The notes: generated by a model from the letters alone, not told the origin. A DNA stretch of 33,922 nucleotides from JAZSMS01 sp045536015 (GCA_045536015.1 JAZSMS010000138.1:1-33922), one strand, 5' to 3'. Positions 1 through 7,305 are shown, counted from the first letter of the stretch. A program made the numbers and translations.

Positions 1-1812
1 CTTTTCGCCTAAGAATGCGTGGAAAACTGTACCTGATGTGTAAAGTGTCTGGAGCTCGTCTTGAATATCTAATGCTGAGAAAATATCGTCAGTGTAACCA
101 ACGGGCAAGTGACTGCTGTTTGTATAATAAGGAACGTCTGATTTTTCAGATGCTGTAATAATGTCAGGATATTTTTCTACATCGTGCTTTGCAAGTCTAT
201 ATGATGTAGATTCTGCAGGTGTAGCTTCTAAGTTGTATAAATCGCCGTATTCTTCCTGATAATCAGAAAGTCGCTCGCGCATATGGTTAAGAACCTCCGC
301 GGTAAAGTCTTGCGTTTCTTTATGAGTCATATCCTTTTTGATCCAGTTTGCGTTAAGACCAACCTCATTCATACCAACTAAACCGATGGTTGAGAAGTGG
401 TTATTAAACGTACCAAGATATCTCTTTGTATAGGGATAAAGTCCGTTATCCAAAAGCTTTGTTATAACTGTACGCTTAACCTTAAGTGAGCGTGCCGCAA
501 TATCCATAAGCTTATCAAGACGTGCAAAGAAATCTGCCTTATCCTTTGCCTGATATGCAATTCGGGGCATATTGATAGTAACAACACCAACCGAACCTGT
601 GCTTTCGCCGCTTCCGAAAAATCCGCCCGACTTTTTGCGGAGCTCGCGAAGGTCAAGACGAAGTCTGCAGCACATTGAACGAACGTCCGAGGGCTCCATA
701 TCACTGTTGATATAGTTTGAGAAGTATGGTGTGCCGTACTTAGCCGTCATTTCAAACAGAAGACGGTTGTTTTCGGTATCGGACCAGTCAAAGTCGCGTG
801 TAATGGAATATGTGGGGATGGGATACTGGAAGCCGCGTCCGTTAGCATCGCCTTCAATCATAATTTCGATAAACGCCTTGTTTACCATATCCATTTCTTT
901 TTTGCAGTCTTTGTACTTAAAGTCCATCTCCTTGCCGCCAACGATAGCATTAAGCTCGGCAAGGTCTGAAGGAACGGTCCAGTCAAGAGTAATGTTTGTA
1001 AAGGGTGACTGTGTTCCCCAACGCGAAGGAGTGTTTACGCCGTAGATAAACGACTGTATGCACTGTTTTACTTCTTTATAGCTAAGATTATCTACTTTAA
1101 CAAAGGGTGCAAGATAAGTATCAAACGATGAGAATGCCTGTGCGCCTGCCCATTCGTTTTGCATAATACCAAGGAAGTTTACCATCTGGTTGCAAAGCGT
1201 TGATAAGTGCGATGCGGGCGAAGACGTAATTTTTCCGGGAACGCCGCCAAGACCTTCCTGAATAAGCTGTTTTAAGCTCCAGCCTGCGCAGTAGCCGGTA
1301 AGCATAGAAAGATCGTGAATGTGAAGGTCGGCATTACGGTGTGCGTTGCCAATTTCATCATCATAAATTTCCGAAAGCCAATAGTTAGCGGTAACTGCGC
1401 CGGAGTTTGATAAAATAAGACCGCCTACCGAATACGTTACGGTAGAGTTCTCCTTAACGCGCCAGTCACTAACCTGAAGATAACTGTCTACTATTTTTTT
1501 ATAGTCAACCAAAGTGTCGCCAAGGTTACGAATCTTCTCTCTCTGTTTACGGTAGAGAATGTAAGCCTTTGCAACATCGTCGTAGCCTGCTTTAATTAAA
1601 ACAGACTCAACGCTATCCTGAATAGCCTCAACTGCAATTTGATTTTCCTGTACCTTAGGCTCAAAATCGGCAGTAACCTTAAGCACAAGGAAGTCGATTG
1701 TATCGGGATGATACTGACGCTCGCACGCGTCAAACGCAAGAGTAATTGCGTCTTTAATTTTTTGAAGATCAAAACCAACGATCTTCCCATCACGTTTTAA
1801 TACTGAATACAT
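1..1812 (-). CDS. nrdD: Anaerobic (class III) ribonucleoside-triphosphate reductase, 3' end truncated
   Basis: This enzyme reduces ribonucleoside triphosphates to deoxyribonucleotides without oxygen, using a glycyl radical made by the activase NrdG. The frame is open from ATG at 1812 to the window edge, giving 604 residues of a family usually around 700. An N-terminal ATP-cone (about residues 3-95, starting MYSVLKRDGK) is the nucleotide-sensing allosteric domain. The catalytic barrel follows, with family-like stretches such as YCAGWSLKQLIQEGLGG, NTPSRWGTQSPFTN and MCCRLRLDL. The C-terminal zinc site and glycyl-radical loop lie outside the window, as would any nrdG. The start has GAAAGGAT upstream. 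A good sigma-A promoter with two NrdR-like boxes precedes it. Shorter ORFs in other frames here are shadows. I see no frameshift in the part present. Confidence 0.94.
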   Translation of the reverse strand, partial: MYSVLKRDGKIVGFDLQKIKDAITLAFDACERQYHPDTIDFLVLKVTADFEPKVQENQIAVEAIQDSVESVLIKAGYDDVAKAYILYRKQREKIRNLGDTLVDYKKIVDSYLQVSDWRVKENSTVTYSVGGLILSNSGAVTANYWLSEIYDDEIGNAHRNADLHIHDLSMLTGYCAGWSLKQLIQEGLGGVPGKITSSPASHLSTLCNQMVNFLGIMQNEWAGAQAFSSFDTYLAPFVKVDNLSYKEVKQCIQSFIYGVNTPSRWGTQSPFTNITLDWTVPSDLAELNAIVGGKEMDFKYKDCKKEMDMVNKAFIEIMIEGDANGRGFQYPIPTYSITRDFDWSDTENNRLLFEMTAKYGTPYFSNYINSDMEPSDVRSMCCRLRLDLRELRKKSGGFFGSGESTGSVGVVTINMPRIAYQAKDKADFFARLDKLMDIAARSLKVKRTVITKLLDNGLYPYTKRYLGTFNNHFSTIGLVGMNEVGLNANWIKKDMTHKETQDFTAEVLNHMRERLSDYQEEYGDLYNLEATPAESTSYRLAKHDVEKYPDIITASEKSDVPYYTNSSHLPVGYTDDIFSALDIQDELQTLYTSGTVFHAFLGEK

Positions 1813-1845
1813 ACTTTTGCATATCCTTTCAATTTAACTGAACAT

Positions 1846-1874
1846 ATTGTACTACATATATTGTATATTGTCAA
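1846..1874 (-). promoter_or_regulatory. nrdD promoter (sigma-A type)
   Basis: On the minus strand the -35 is TTGACA (1869-1874) and the -10 is TACAAT (1846-1851), separated by 17 bp. This is near consensus, and the ATG follows about 34 bp after the -10. One NrdR-like box fills the spacer and another lies just upstream of the -35. Confidence 0.8.
1851..1866 (-). promoter_or_regulatory. NrdR box, downstream (weaker match)
   Basis: The plus strand reads ACTACATATATTGTAT, matching about 12 of 16 positions of the NrdR consensus. It lies between the -35 and -10 of nrdD. Its centre is 33 bp from the upstream box, about three helical turns, so both face the same side of the DNA. That fits the paired arrangement usual for NrdR. 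Confidence 0.6.
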
Positions 1875-1883
1875 TAATAAAAA

Positions 1884-1899
1884 ACACAATATATTGTAT
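1884..1899 (-). promoter_or_regulatory. NrdR box, upstream (strong match)
   Basis: The plus strand reads ACACAATATATTGTAT, close to the published NrdR palindrome acaCwAtATaTwGtgt. It sits about 10 bp upstream of the nrdD -35. NrdR is the ATP/dATP-sensing repressor of ribonucleotide reductase genes; its gene is not in the window. Confidence 0.75.
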
Positions 1900-1927
1900 T
1901 TTTCAGATTTTTCGATAAAAGTGTAAA

Positions 1928-1948
1928 AAGTTCGGCAAAACCGAACTT
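1928..1948 (-). terminator. Hairpin with T-run upstream of nrdD promoter
   Basis: AAGTTCGG and CCGAACTT form a perfect 8-bp stem around a 5-nt loop. On the minus strand it is followed by CTTTTTAC. It may be a second, weaker terminator for transcripts coming from the SGNH hydrolase gene, insulating nrdD. The rest of 1813-2065 holds no gene that I can support. Confidence 0.4.
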
Positions 1949-2029
1949 ATGCACGCGCACGCATTTGAAAAACGATATTTTTTATATAATAAAATATACT
2001 TTACATAGTATTTTGCGCCAAAAAGCAAA

Positions 2030-2061
2030 AAAATAACCATCAAAAAAATGACGGTTATTTT
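2030..2061 (-). terminator. Rho-independent terminator of SGNH hydrolase gene
   Basis: A 13-bp stem with one mismatch (AAAATAACCATCA against TGACGGTTATTTT) starts 4 bp after the stop codon. A T-rich tract follows on the minus strand. Confidence 0.75.
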
Positions 2062-2065
2062 CTAT

Positions 2066-2965
2066 TTATTCGGTTAATCTTAACGCTTCCGAGCGCCACA
2101 TTTCGTAAAAATCGGCATACTTCAAATAATACTCGTACATTTGTGCCATATCGCCTTTTTTATCTTCAAGCTTATCAAGTAGTGATGCAACGTACGCCTT
2201 TTTTTGATCAAGGCTTGCTTCTGCCTTGCCGCCTGCGTTTGTAACGCAAAATGCAACGTAGGTCATTCTTGAGGCTTTGCGTTCAGCTTCAAACCGTTCT
2301 TTGTTCCACTCCTCTATTTCAAAGCGCGAATCAAAATCGCAAGCGTCAATATAGCCAAGTTCCTTTAAAATTGCCTGTGCTACTGCGTGATAACCTTCAT
2401 CTTTCAAGTGAATTCTATCAGAAACGTGAATAACGCGCGTTTTAATAAGCTCGGTTAACGTATCAAATGTATTTAATACCGGGCATGAATACTTTTCGCC
2501 CAAAGCGCAAAGCTCTTTAATAATATCCCTTAAATCATCCTGCACCTTTAAGTTTTCACTTGGATGCTCGTTATACTCGTCGTACGGAGTAGGAGTTACC
2601 AAAATAGGCTGTGCGCCAAACGCCTTTATTGCCTGAATAAGAATTTCATAATTTTCTTTATGATAACGCTTAAGCCTTGCGATGCGCGACTCTGCTTCTT
2701 CTTTCGAAAGAGTTGTATTTTTTGAACGAAGTGTTCTGCCAATATCGTTTATTCCATAGCTTAAAACAACATATTCGGGATTATAGATAAGACAATTTGA
2801 ATACAAATACTTTACCCCTATCCCCGTAGTTGCACCTGAAATTCCGCAATTGTAGCATTTTACGTTTGCCTTTTTGCGAATTGTTTGAAAAACCTCTGCC
2901 ATAGTCAAGCCAGCGGCAATTAAACTATCACCATAAAAGCAAATTACATCTCTATCTTTAAACAT
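2066..2965 (-). CDS. SGNH/GDSL-family hydrolase, cytoplasmic, 299 aa
   Basis: This is a serine esterase or lipase of the SGNH superfamily. Block I is FYGDSLIAAG, with the nucleophile near Ser14. Block III is GIND (Asn73, Asp74), and block V is DRIHLKDEGY, with Asp183 and His186 completing the triad. No signal peptide or membrane segment is seen, so it probably acts inside the cell, for example deacetylating sugars; the substrate cannot be read from sequence. The C-terminal 80 residues are charged and helical, longer than minimal SGNH proteins. I place the start at the ATG at 2965 because AGGGAG lies 7 nt upstream. An in-frame GTG at 2992 falls inside the preceding terminator hairpin and has no ribosome site. 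The neighbouring ABC ATPase would fit sugar metabolism. Confidence 0.85.
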   Translation of the reverse strand: MFKDRDVICFYGDSLIAAGLTMAEVFQTIRKKANVKCYNCGISGATTGIGVKYLYSNCLIYNPEYVVLSYGINDIGRTLRSKNTTLSKEEAESRIARLKRYHKENYEILIQAIKAFGAQPILVTPTPYDEYNEHPSENLKVQDDLRDIIKELCALGEKYSCPVLNTFDTLTELIKTRVIHVSDRIHLKDEGYHAVAQAILKELGYIDACDFDSRFEIEEWNKERFEAERKASRMTYVAFCVTNAGGKAEASLDQKKAYVASLLDKLEDKKGDMAQMYEYYLKYADFYEMWRSEALRLTE

Positions 2966-2980
2966 TGTTTTCTCCCTAAA

Positions 2981-3009
2981 AAAAAGCCGCACTTTTAGTG
3001 CGGCTTTTT
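2981..3009 (-). terminator. Terminator between ABC ATPase and SGNH hydrolase genes
   Basis: The stem is AAAAAGCCGCAC against GTGCGGCTTTTT with a 5-nt loop, T-tailed on both strands. It lies 7 bp after the ATPase stop codon, and the SGNH start codon is only 15 bp beyond its far end. Confidence 0.85.
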
Positions 3010-3016
3010 ATGTTTA

Positions 3017-4138
3017 TTAAACGTTAAGAATGCTTACTTCGGTATCCTTATCGAAGAGCTGAATTCTGTTAGGATCAAACGCAAGAATAACGTCATCACC
3101 AGCCATAATTGTGCTTCTGGGGTTAACACGTGCGCAAGCATTATCCTCTTTGCCGTCCATCTCAAGATATACTAAGGTTTCGTAACCAAGCTTTTCTAAA
3201 AGCTCAACGTGCGCCTTAACCTGTGCTTCGGGATGTGCTTCAACAAATACTTGCTCGTCGTGAATATCGTCGGGACGGATACCAAGAGTAACGTCCTTAC
3301 CGATATAGCTTTCGTCAGTAAGCTTTGCAACCTTTGAAGCAGGAAGCGTAACCTTATTTTCGCCAAAGCGAGCAATAACCTTGTCGCCATCTTTGATTAA
3401 AGTTGCATCAAAGAAGTTCATCTGAGGTGTTCCGATAAAGCCTGCAACGAACTTATTGCAAGGATAATCGTAAAGATTCTGAGGCGAATCAACCTGCTGA
3501 ATAAAGCCGTCCTTCATTATAACGATACGGGTACCCATTGTCATAGCTTCGGTCTGGTCGTGGGTAACGTAGATGAAGGTGGTGTTTAACTTTTTGTGAA
3601 GCTTTGTAATTTCGGTACGCATTTGTACACGAAGCTTTGCGTCAAGGTTTGAAAGAGGTTCGTCCATAAGGAAAACCATAGGCTCACGAACGATTGCACG
3701 GCCTAAAGCAACACGCTGACGCTGACCGCCCGATAAAGCCTTGGGCTTACGCTGCAAGTATTCTTCGATACCAAGTGACTTAGCGGCTTCTTTAACCTTT
3801 TTGTCAATTTCGCCCTTGTGAACTTTTCTAAGTCTAAGACCGAAAGCCATGTTATCATAAACGGTCATGTGGGGATAAAGAGCATAGTTCTGGAAAACCA
3901 TTGCTATATCTCTGTCCTTGGGAGCAACATCGTTCATAAGCTTGTCGCCAATGAAAAGCTCACCTTCGGTGATTTCTTCAAGACCTGCTATCATACGAAG
4001 AGTTGTGGATTTTCCGCAACCCGAGGGTCCAACTAAAACGATGAACTCTTTATCTTTGATAACGAGGTTGAAGTCGTTAACAGCGGTAACGCCGCCGGGA
4101 TAAACCTTATAAATATGTCTTAAAGTAACGCCTGCCAT
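3017..4138 (-). CDS. Carbohydrate ABC importer ATPase (UgpC/MsmX/MalK type)
   Basis: This is the cytoplasmic nucleotide-binding subunit that powers sugar or glycerol-phosphate ABC import. Visible motifs are Walker A GPSGCGKST (37-45), the Q-loop in FQNYALYPHM, signature LSGGQRQRV, Walker B VFLMDEPLSNLD and the switch histidine in VTHDQTEAMTMG. A C-terminal OB/TOBE region (about 240-373, including LGIRPDDIHD) is typical of the MalK/UgpC group. Length (373 aa) is normal. The start at 4138 has AAGGAGG upstream. No permease or binding protein is adjacent, so it may be a shared ATPase serving several importers, as MsmX does in Bacillus. It ends in a strong terminator. The UgpC/MsmX assignment over another sugar type is inference. 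Confidence 0.92.
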   Translation of the reverse strand: MAGVTLRHIYKVYPGGVTAVNDFNLVIKDKEFIVLVGPSGCGKSTTLRMIAGLEEITEGELFIGDKLMNDVAPKDRDIAMVFQNYALYPHMTVYDNMAFGLRLRKVHKGEIDKKVKEAAKSLGIEEYLQRKPKALSGGQRQRVALGRAIVREPMVFLMDEPLSNLDAKLRVQMRTEITKLHKKLNTTFIYVTHDQTEAMTMGTRIVIMKDGFIQQVDSPQNLYDYPCNKFVAGFIGTPQMNFFDATLIKDGDKVIARFGENKVTLPASKVAKLTDESYIGKDVTLGIRPDDIHDEQVFVEAHPEAQVKAHVELLEKLGYETLVYLEMDGKEDNACARVNPRSTIMAGDDVILAFDPNRIQLFDKDTEVSILNV

Positions 4139-4169
4139 AAAAAACAGTCCTCCTTAATTATTTTTTATC

Positions 4170-4178
4170 ATTGTACCA
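4170..4178 (-). promoter_or_regulatory. Extended -10 promoter of the ABC ATPase gene
   Basis: The minus strand reads TGGTACAAT, an extended -10, about 32 bp upstream of the ATG. I find no good -35 at the right distance. Confidence 0.4.
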
Positions 4179-4322
4179 CGCATACCAAAATGCCGCTACT
4201 GTCATTATGCACAAATTGTATAAGCATTTTGTATTGCCCGCCAACTGTAACAACTTTTTTACTAAAGACATATTATAAAACTGTAAGAACACTTACAAAT
4301 TTTTTCAAAAAGGAGTTTTATT

Positions 4323-4544
4323 ATGGGTGGATTCTTCAAAAACGACTGCGGATGCGGCAACGATTGTACATGGTTGATTATTCTTTTAATTATTCTCTTC
4401 TGCTGTGGTGATAACAAAGGCGGCTGCGGTGGCTTTTCGGGTGGCGGAGATTGCTGCTGGATAATCATCTTAATTCTTATCATCTGCTGCTGCGGATGCG
4501 GCAACTCGGGTAATAACGGTTGCGATAACGGTTGCGGTTGCTAA
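4323..4544 (+). CDS. Cys/Gly-rich two-helix membrane microprotein, 73 aa
   Basis: Function is unknown. The protein has two hydrophobic stretches (about residues 16-28 and 45-56) embedded in Cys/Gly clusters such as NDCGCGNDC, FCCGDNKGGCGG and ICCCGCGN. About 18 of 73 residues are Cys. The first hydrophobic segment follows the first Cys cluster and the second is next to a CCC run, suggesting a membrane hairpin with thiol clusters at the surface. These could bind metal or crosslink in a spore or envelope layer. Similar short Cys-rich proteins in Clostridia are, as I recall, sometimes auto-annotated as chorion-class high-cysteine proteins, which says nothing about function. An AAAGGAG site precedes the ATG and a strong terminator follows the stop. 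Codon use and signals support a real gene; overlapping ORFs on both strands are shadows. Confidence 0.78.
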   Translation: MGGFFKNDCGCGNDCTWLIILLIILFCCGDNKGGCGGFSGGGDCCWIIILILIICCCGCGNSGNNGCDNGCGC

Positions 4545-4562
4545 AAAAGCTTTTAGCTAAAT

Positions 4563-4594
4563 AAAAAGATGCACGAAGCTCGTGCATCTTTTTT
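4563..4594. terminator. Bidirectional terminator
   Basis: The stem AAAAGATGCACGA against TCGTGCATCTTTT has a 3-nt loop and is T-tailed on both strands. It lies between the convergent microprotein and lipoprotein genes and serves both. Confidence 0.85.
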
Positions 4595-4611
4595 GTATAA
4601 ACTGCAATATA

Positions 4612-5040
4612 TCAATAGGCAGTACTATAAAAATAGATATTACCTTTTATATGCTCGGTATAAAACTCATTGCCGCTTACAACACATTTAAAGCCATTGC
4701 CCTTTGGCGTTAAAGCGTCTATCTTACAAACTATTTCAAGATTACAATCTATAGTAACGGGAATATTGTCCTTAGAGTAATAAAACCCATAGTCTTGTGA
4801 GGACGGCGCAATGCCAACTCCTTTGCAAAAGACAACAACGTATCCGTCAACAACTTTAACCTGTGTAATTTTGTCAATAGCAATAAGCGAATCAACATCT
4901 TTATTTTCGCAAGCCGTTAATATCTTATCGTACTTTTTTTCAACAAGCTCAAACACGTCTTCCTTATGCGATTTTCCACAACAGGTAAAAACAAAAGCAA
5001 GCAAAACTGCTAAAACAAGAACTGTTTTTTTCACAAACAC
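4612..5040 (-). CDS. Small putative lipoprotein, 142 aa
   Basis: I do not recognise this protein. The N-terminus is a secretion signal: KK, then a hydrophobic run of about 14 residues ending FVFTCCGK, where Cys20 or Cys21 would be the lipidated residue. The lipobox is weak because Thr or Cys replaces the usual Gly/Ala. The mature part is about 120 residues with mixed strands (QVKVVDGYVVVFCKGV, VTIDCNLEIVCKI), suggesting a small exported beta domain, possibly of cystatin or NTF2-like type; that is a guess. The start is GTG at 5040, with GAGGAG 4 nt upstream. An in-frame GTG at 5034, 10 nt from the same site, is an equally possible start. Confidence 0.7.
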   Translation of the reverse strand: MFVKKTVLVLAVLLAFVFTCCGKSHKEDVFELVEKKYDKILTACENKDVDSLIAIDKITQVKVVDGYVVVFCKGVGIAPSSQDYGFYYSKDNIPVTIDCNLEIVCKIDALTPKGNGFKCVVSGNEFYTEHIKGNIYFYSTAY

Positions 5041-5156
5041 ACTACTCCTCTTTTTATCATTGTATCATAAAATTATTTTTGTTTCAATATAACTATATTA
5101 GTTTTTGTGCATCTTTTTGCCGCCCCACGCTTTCTAAACACTCAACATCTTTTTTG

Positions 5157-5185
5157 TTGATTTTTTTGCGCAGTTATTATATTAT
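5157..5185 (+). promoter_or_regulatory. Promoter of DUF1292 gene
   Basis: The -35 TTGATT (5157-5162) and -10 TATTAT (5180-5185) are 17 bp apart. The ATG is about 30 bp downstream, with GAGG in between. A short inverted repeat (TCAACA/TGTTGA) at 5141-5160 overlaps the -35. Confidence 0.55.
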
Positions 5186-5215
5186 ATAGGTATAAAAATT
5201 TTTGAGGTTAATTTT

Positions 5216-5470
5216 ATGGAAGAAAAATACTTTTTTGTACAAAACGGAAAGCAAAAAATCAAGTGCCGCGCGCTTTTTGACTGTCATAGCGAGGACTATG
5301 ACCGCGACTATATAATGTATACTGACGACAAAAAGGATTCTCGCGGCAATATAAACGTATTTGCCTCTGCCTACACAATCGAAAACGGCGAGCTTGTTTT
5401 GGAAGAAATTGAATCTGACGAAGAATTTGCAACGTTAATTCAGGCGTTTAAGGATATGAATAAAGAATAA
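5216..5470 (+). CDS. DUF1292 family protein, 84 aa
   Basis: A small acidic cytoplasmic protein resembling the DUF1292 (YrzB-like) family widespread in Firmicutes. The family pattern is visible: an N-terminal beta stretch, then YIMYTDDKKDSRGNINVFAS, then LEEIESDEEFATLIQAF at the C-terminus. Its biochemical role is not known. In many Firmicutes such genes lie near alanyl-tRNA synthetase and the Holliday-junction resolvase YqgF; here it stands alone between promoter and terminator. It is transcribed opposite to the hydrogenase operon, from which two back-to-back terminators separate it. Confidence 0.85.
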   Translation: MEEKYFFVQNGKQKIKCRALFDCHSEDYDRDYIMYTDDKKDSRGNINVFASAYTIENGELVLEEIESDEEFATLIQAFKDMNKE

Positions 5471-5506
5471 GATAAAAAGATGCATTTTTGCGCATCTTTT
5501 TTTATC
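5471..5506 (+). terminator. Terminator of DUF1292 gene
   Basis: The stem GATAAAAAGATGC against GCATCTTTTTTTATC begins directly after the stop codon, with a T-rich end. Confidence 0.75.
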
Positions 5507-5516
5507 TTTATAAAGC

Positions 5517-5544
5517 AAAAGACCGACTGAAAAGTCGGTCTTTT
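5517..5544 (-). terminator. Terminator of the hydrogenase operon
   Basis: The stem AAAAGACCGACT against AGTCGGTCTTTT has a GAAA loop. It lies 3 bp after the hndD stop codon, T-tailed on the minus strand. Confidence 0.85.
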
Positions 5545-5547
5545 AAA

Positions 5548-7305
5548 TTATTTATTTATCTTATTCTTTGCCGAATAGGTTGTATGAAGAAGCTCATGAG
5601 CAAGATGTCCGTTAGGCTCGCCAAGAAACTCGTCATAAAGAGCCTTAACCTCAAGATTCTCGTGTGACTTTCTCTTTGCCTTTGAAGCATCCTCATCATA
5701 GAGAACCTTTGCTCTTAATGCCTTAACGTTTACAGCACCCTGAAGCTTTGCGTTAACAATGGGCTGTCCACCACCCGTTACGCAGCCGCCGGGGCAGCAC
5801 ATAATTTCAATAAACGTATATTTCTTCTTGCCTGCCTTAATAGCCTTTAAAAGCTTTTCGGCATTGCCCGTTCCGTGTGCAATAGCAACGGTAATCTTTG
5901 TGCCGTCAAGGTCAATCTCTGCCTCTTTAATGCCGCTAAAGCCACGAACCTCGTGAAGATCAAGCTTTTCAAGTGTCTTGCCGGTATAAACCTCGTAAAC
6001 TGTACGAAGTGCAGCTTCCATAACGCCGCCGGTTGCACCAAAGATTACTGCAGCACCGGTTGATTCGCCGCAAAGCTTATCAAAATCTTCATCATCTAAA
6101 AGTGCAAAATCAATACCTGCGGTCTTAACCATCTTAGCGTATTCTCTAACGGTTAAAACTGCATCAACGTCGCGAAGACCGTTTGTTACAAGTTCTTCAC
6201 GAGCTGCCTCGTACTTTTTAGCAGTACAGGGCATTACCGAAACAACAAAGATTTTTTCGGGGTCGATGTTATTCTTCTTTGCATAGTACGACTTAATAAT
6301 AGCACCTGTCATTTCGTGAGGCGATTTGCATGACGAAAGATTGAAAATAAACTCGGGGAAGAATTTTTCGCAGTAGGTAATCCATCCGGGCGAGCACGAT
6401 GTGATCATAGGAAGAACACCGTTGTTTTTAATTCTGTTCAAAAGCTCGGTTCCCTCTTCCATAATGGTAAGGTCAGCACCAAAGTCGGTATCAAAAACCT
6501 TATCAAAGCCAAGACGGCGCATTGAAGCAACCATTTTGCCTGTAACGTTTGTTCCGATAGGAAGACCAAATTCTTCGCCTAAAGAAGCACGTACGGCAGG
6601 AGCAGGCTGAACAACAACAAACTTGTCTTCATCTGCAAGAGCCTTCCATACCTTGTCGATCTCGCTCTTTTCGTAAATTGCACCAACAGGGCAAGCCTCG
6701 ATACACTGGCCGCAGTTTACGCAAGGCGAATCTGCAAGTGATAAGCCAAATGCAGGACCAACGGTTGACTTAAAGCCACGCTTGCTTATACCGATAGCGC
6801 CAATCTTTTGTACGTTCTGGCAAGCAGCGATACAACGACGGCAGTGAATACATTTTGAATTATCGCGAACGATTGAAGGCGAAACGTCATCAATATCCTT
6901 GGGCGAGAAGGTCTTACTACCTTCGTATGTGATGCCCGAAATGCCATACTCGTTTGAAAGAGCCTGAAGCTCGCACGATCCAGAACGAACGCAAGTTGTG
7001 CACTCGCGATTGTGGTTTGATAAAAGAAGCTCTAAATTATCCTTTCTTACCTGACGAAGCTTGGGAGTATTTGTTTTAACTACCATGCCCTCGCCTGCGG
7101 GAAGCACGCAAGCAGCCGATAAGCCACGAGCGCCCTCAACCTCAACCATACAAATACGGCAAGCGCCGATCTGGTTGATACCCTTAAGGTAGCAAAGTGT
7201 AGGGATATTTATTTTTGCTGCTCTTGCGGCTTCTAAAACGGTTGTTCCTGCAGGAACCGAAACCGAAATACCGTCAATGGTAAGTGTTATCATATTATTT
7301 TCCAT
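5548..7305 (-). CDS. hndD: NAD(P)-linked [FeFe] hydrogenase catalytic subunit
   Basis: This subunit carries the H-cluster for reversible H2 oxidation and proton reduction in a cytoplasmic HndABCD-type complex. Domains in order: plant-type [2Fe-2S] ferredoxin (Cys38, 49, 52, 66); His-ligated [4Fe-4S] site (His98, Cys102, 105, 111); two [4Fe-4S] motifs (CIHCRRCIAAC 152-162, CVNCGQCIEAC 195-205); the H-cluster domain with L1 TSCSPGW (302-308), L2 MPCTAKK (358-364) and L3 around EIMCCPGGC (500-508); and a C-terminal small-subunit-like tail (about 535-585). At 585 aa it matches the family. L1 has Ser305 where the well-studied C. pasteurianum enzyme has a second Cys. AGGAGG precedes the ATG. It is the last gene of the ten-gene operon, 22 bp after hndC, and ends at a strong terminator. 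Confidence 0.95.
   Translation of the reverse strand: MENNMITLTIDGISVSVPAGTTVLEAARAAKINIPTLCYLKGINQIGACRICMVEVEGARGLSAACVLPAGEGMVVKTNTPKLRQVRKDNLELLLSNHNRECTTCVRSGSCELQALSNEYGISGITYEGSKTFSPKDIDDVSPSIVRDNSKCIHCRRCIAACQNVQKIGAIGISKRGFKSTVGPAFGLSLADSPCVNCGQCIEACPVGAIYEKSEIDKVWKALADEDKFVVVQPAPAVRASLGEEFGLPIGTNVTGKMVASMRRLGFDKVFDTDFGADLTIMEEGTELLNRIKNNGVLPMITSCSPGWITYCEKFFPEFIFNLSSCKSPHEMTGAIIKSYYAKKNNIDPEKIFVVSVMPCTAKKYEAAREELVTNGLRDVDAVLTVREYAKMVKTAGIDFALLDDEDFDKLCGESTGAAVIFGATGGVMEAALRTVYEVYTGKTLEKLDLHEVRGFSGIKEAEIDLDGTKITVAIAHGTGNAEKLLKAIKAGKKKYTFIEIMCCPGGCVTGGGQPIVNAKLQGAVNVKALRAKVLYDEDASKAKRKSHENLEVKALYDEFLGEPNGHLAHELLHTTYSAKNKINK

Noticed and set aside
462..1793. Several short ORFs on both strands within nrdD, suggesting a broken gene
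   Set aside because: The minus-strand frame starting at 1812 is open without interruption to the window edge and encodes recognisable NrdD; the short ORFs lie in other frames.
1951..1965. GCACGCGCACGC tandem as a repeat element
   Set aside because: It is too short and occurs once; no array is present.
2966..2992. Upstream GTG start adding nine residues to the SGNH hydrolase
   Set aside because: The GTG lies within the terminator hairpin and the nine codons run through the ribosome-binding site of ATG 2965.
4190..4504. Overlapping ORFs on both strands around the Cys-rich gene
   Set aside because: They lack ribosome sites, run through the microprotein's promoter and SD, and have no family-like sequence.
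5141..5160. TCAACA/TGTTGA inverted repeat as a terminator
   Set aside because: The stem is only 6 bp with no T-run in the right place, and it overlaps the -35 of the DUF1292 promoter.
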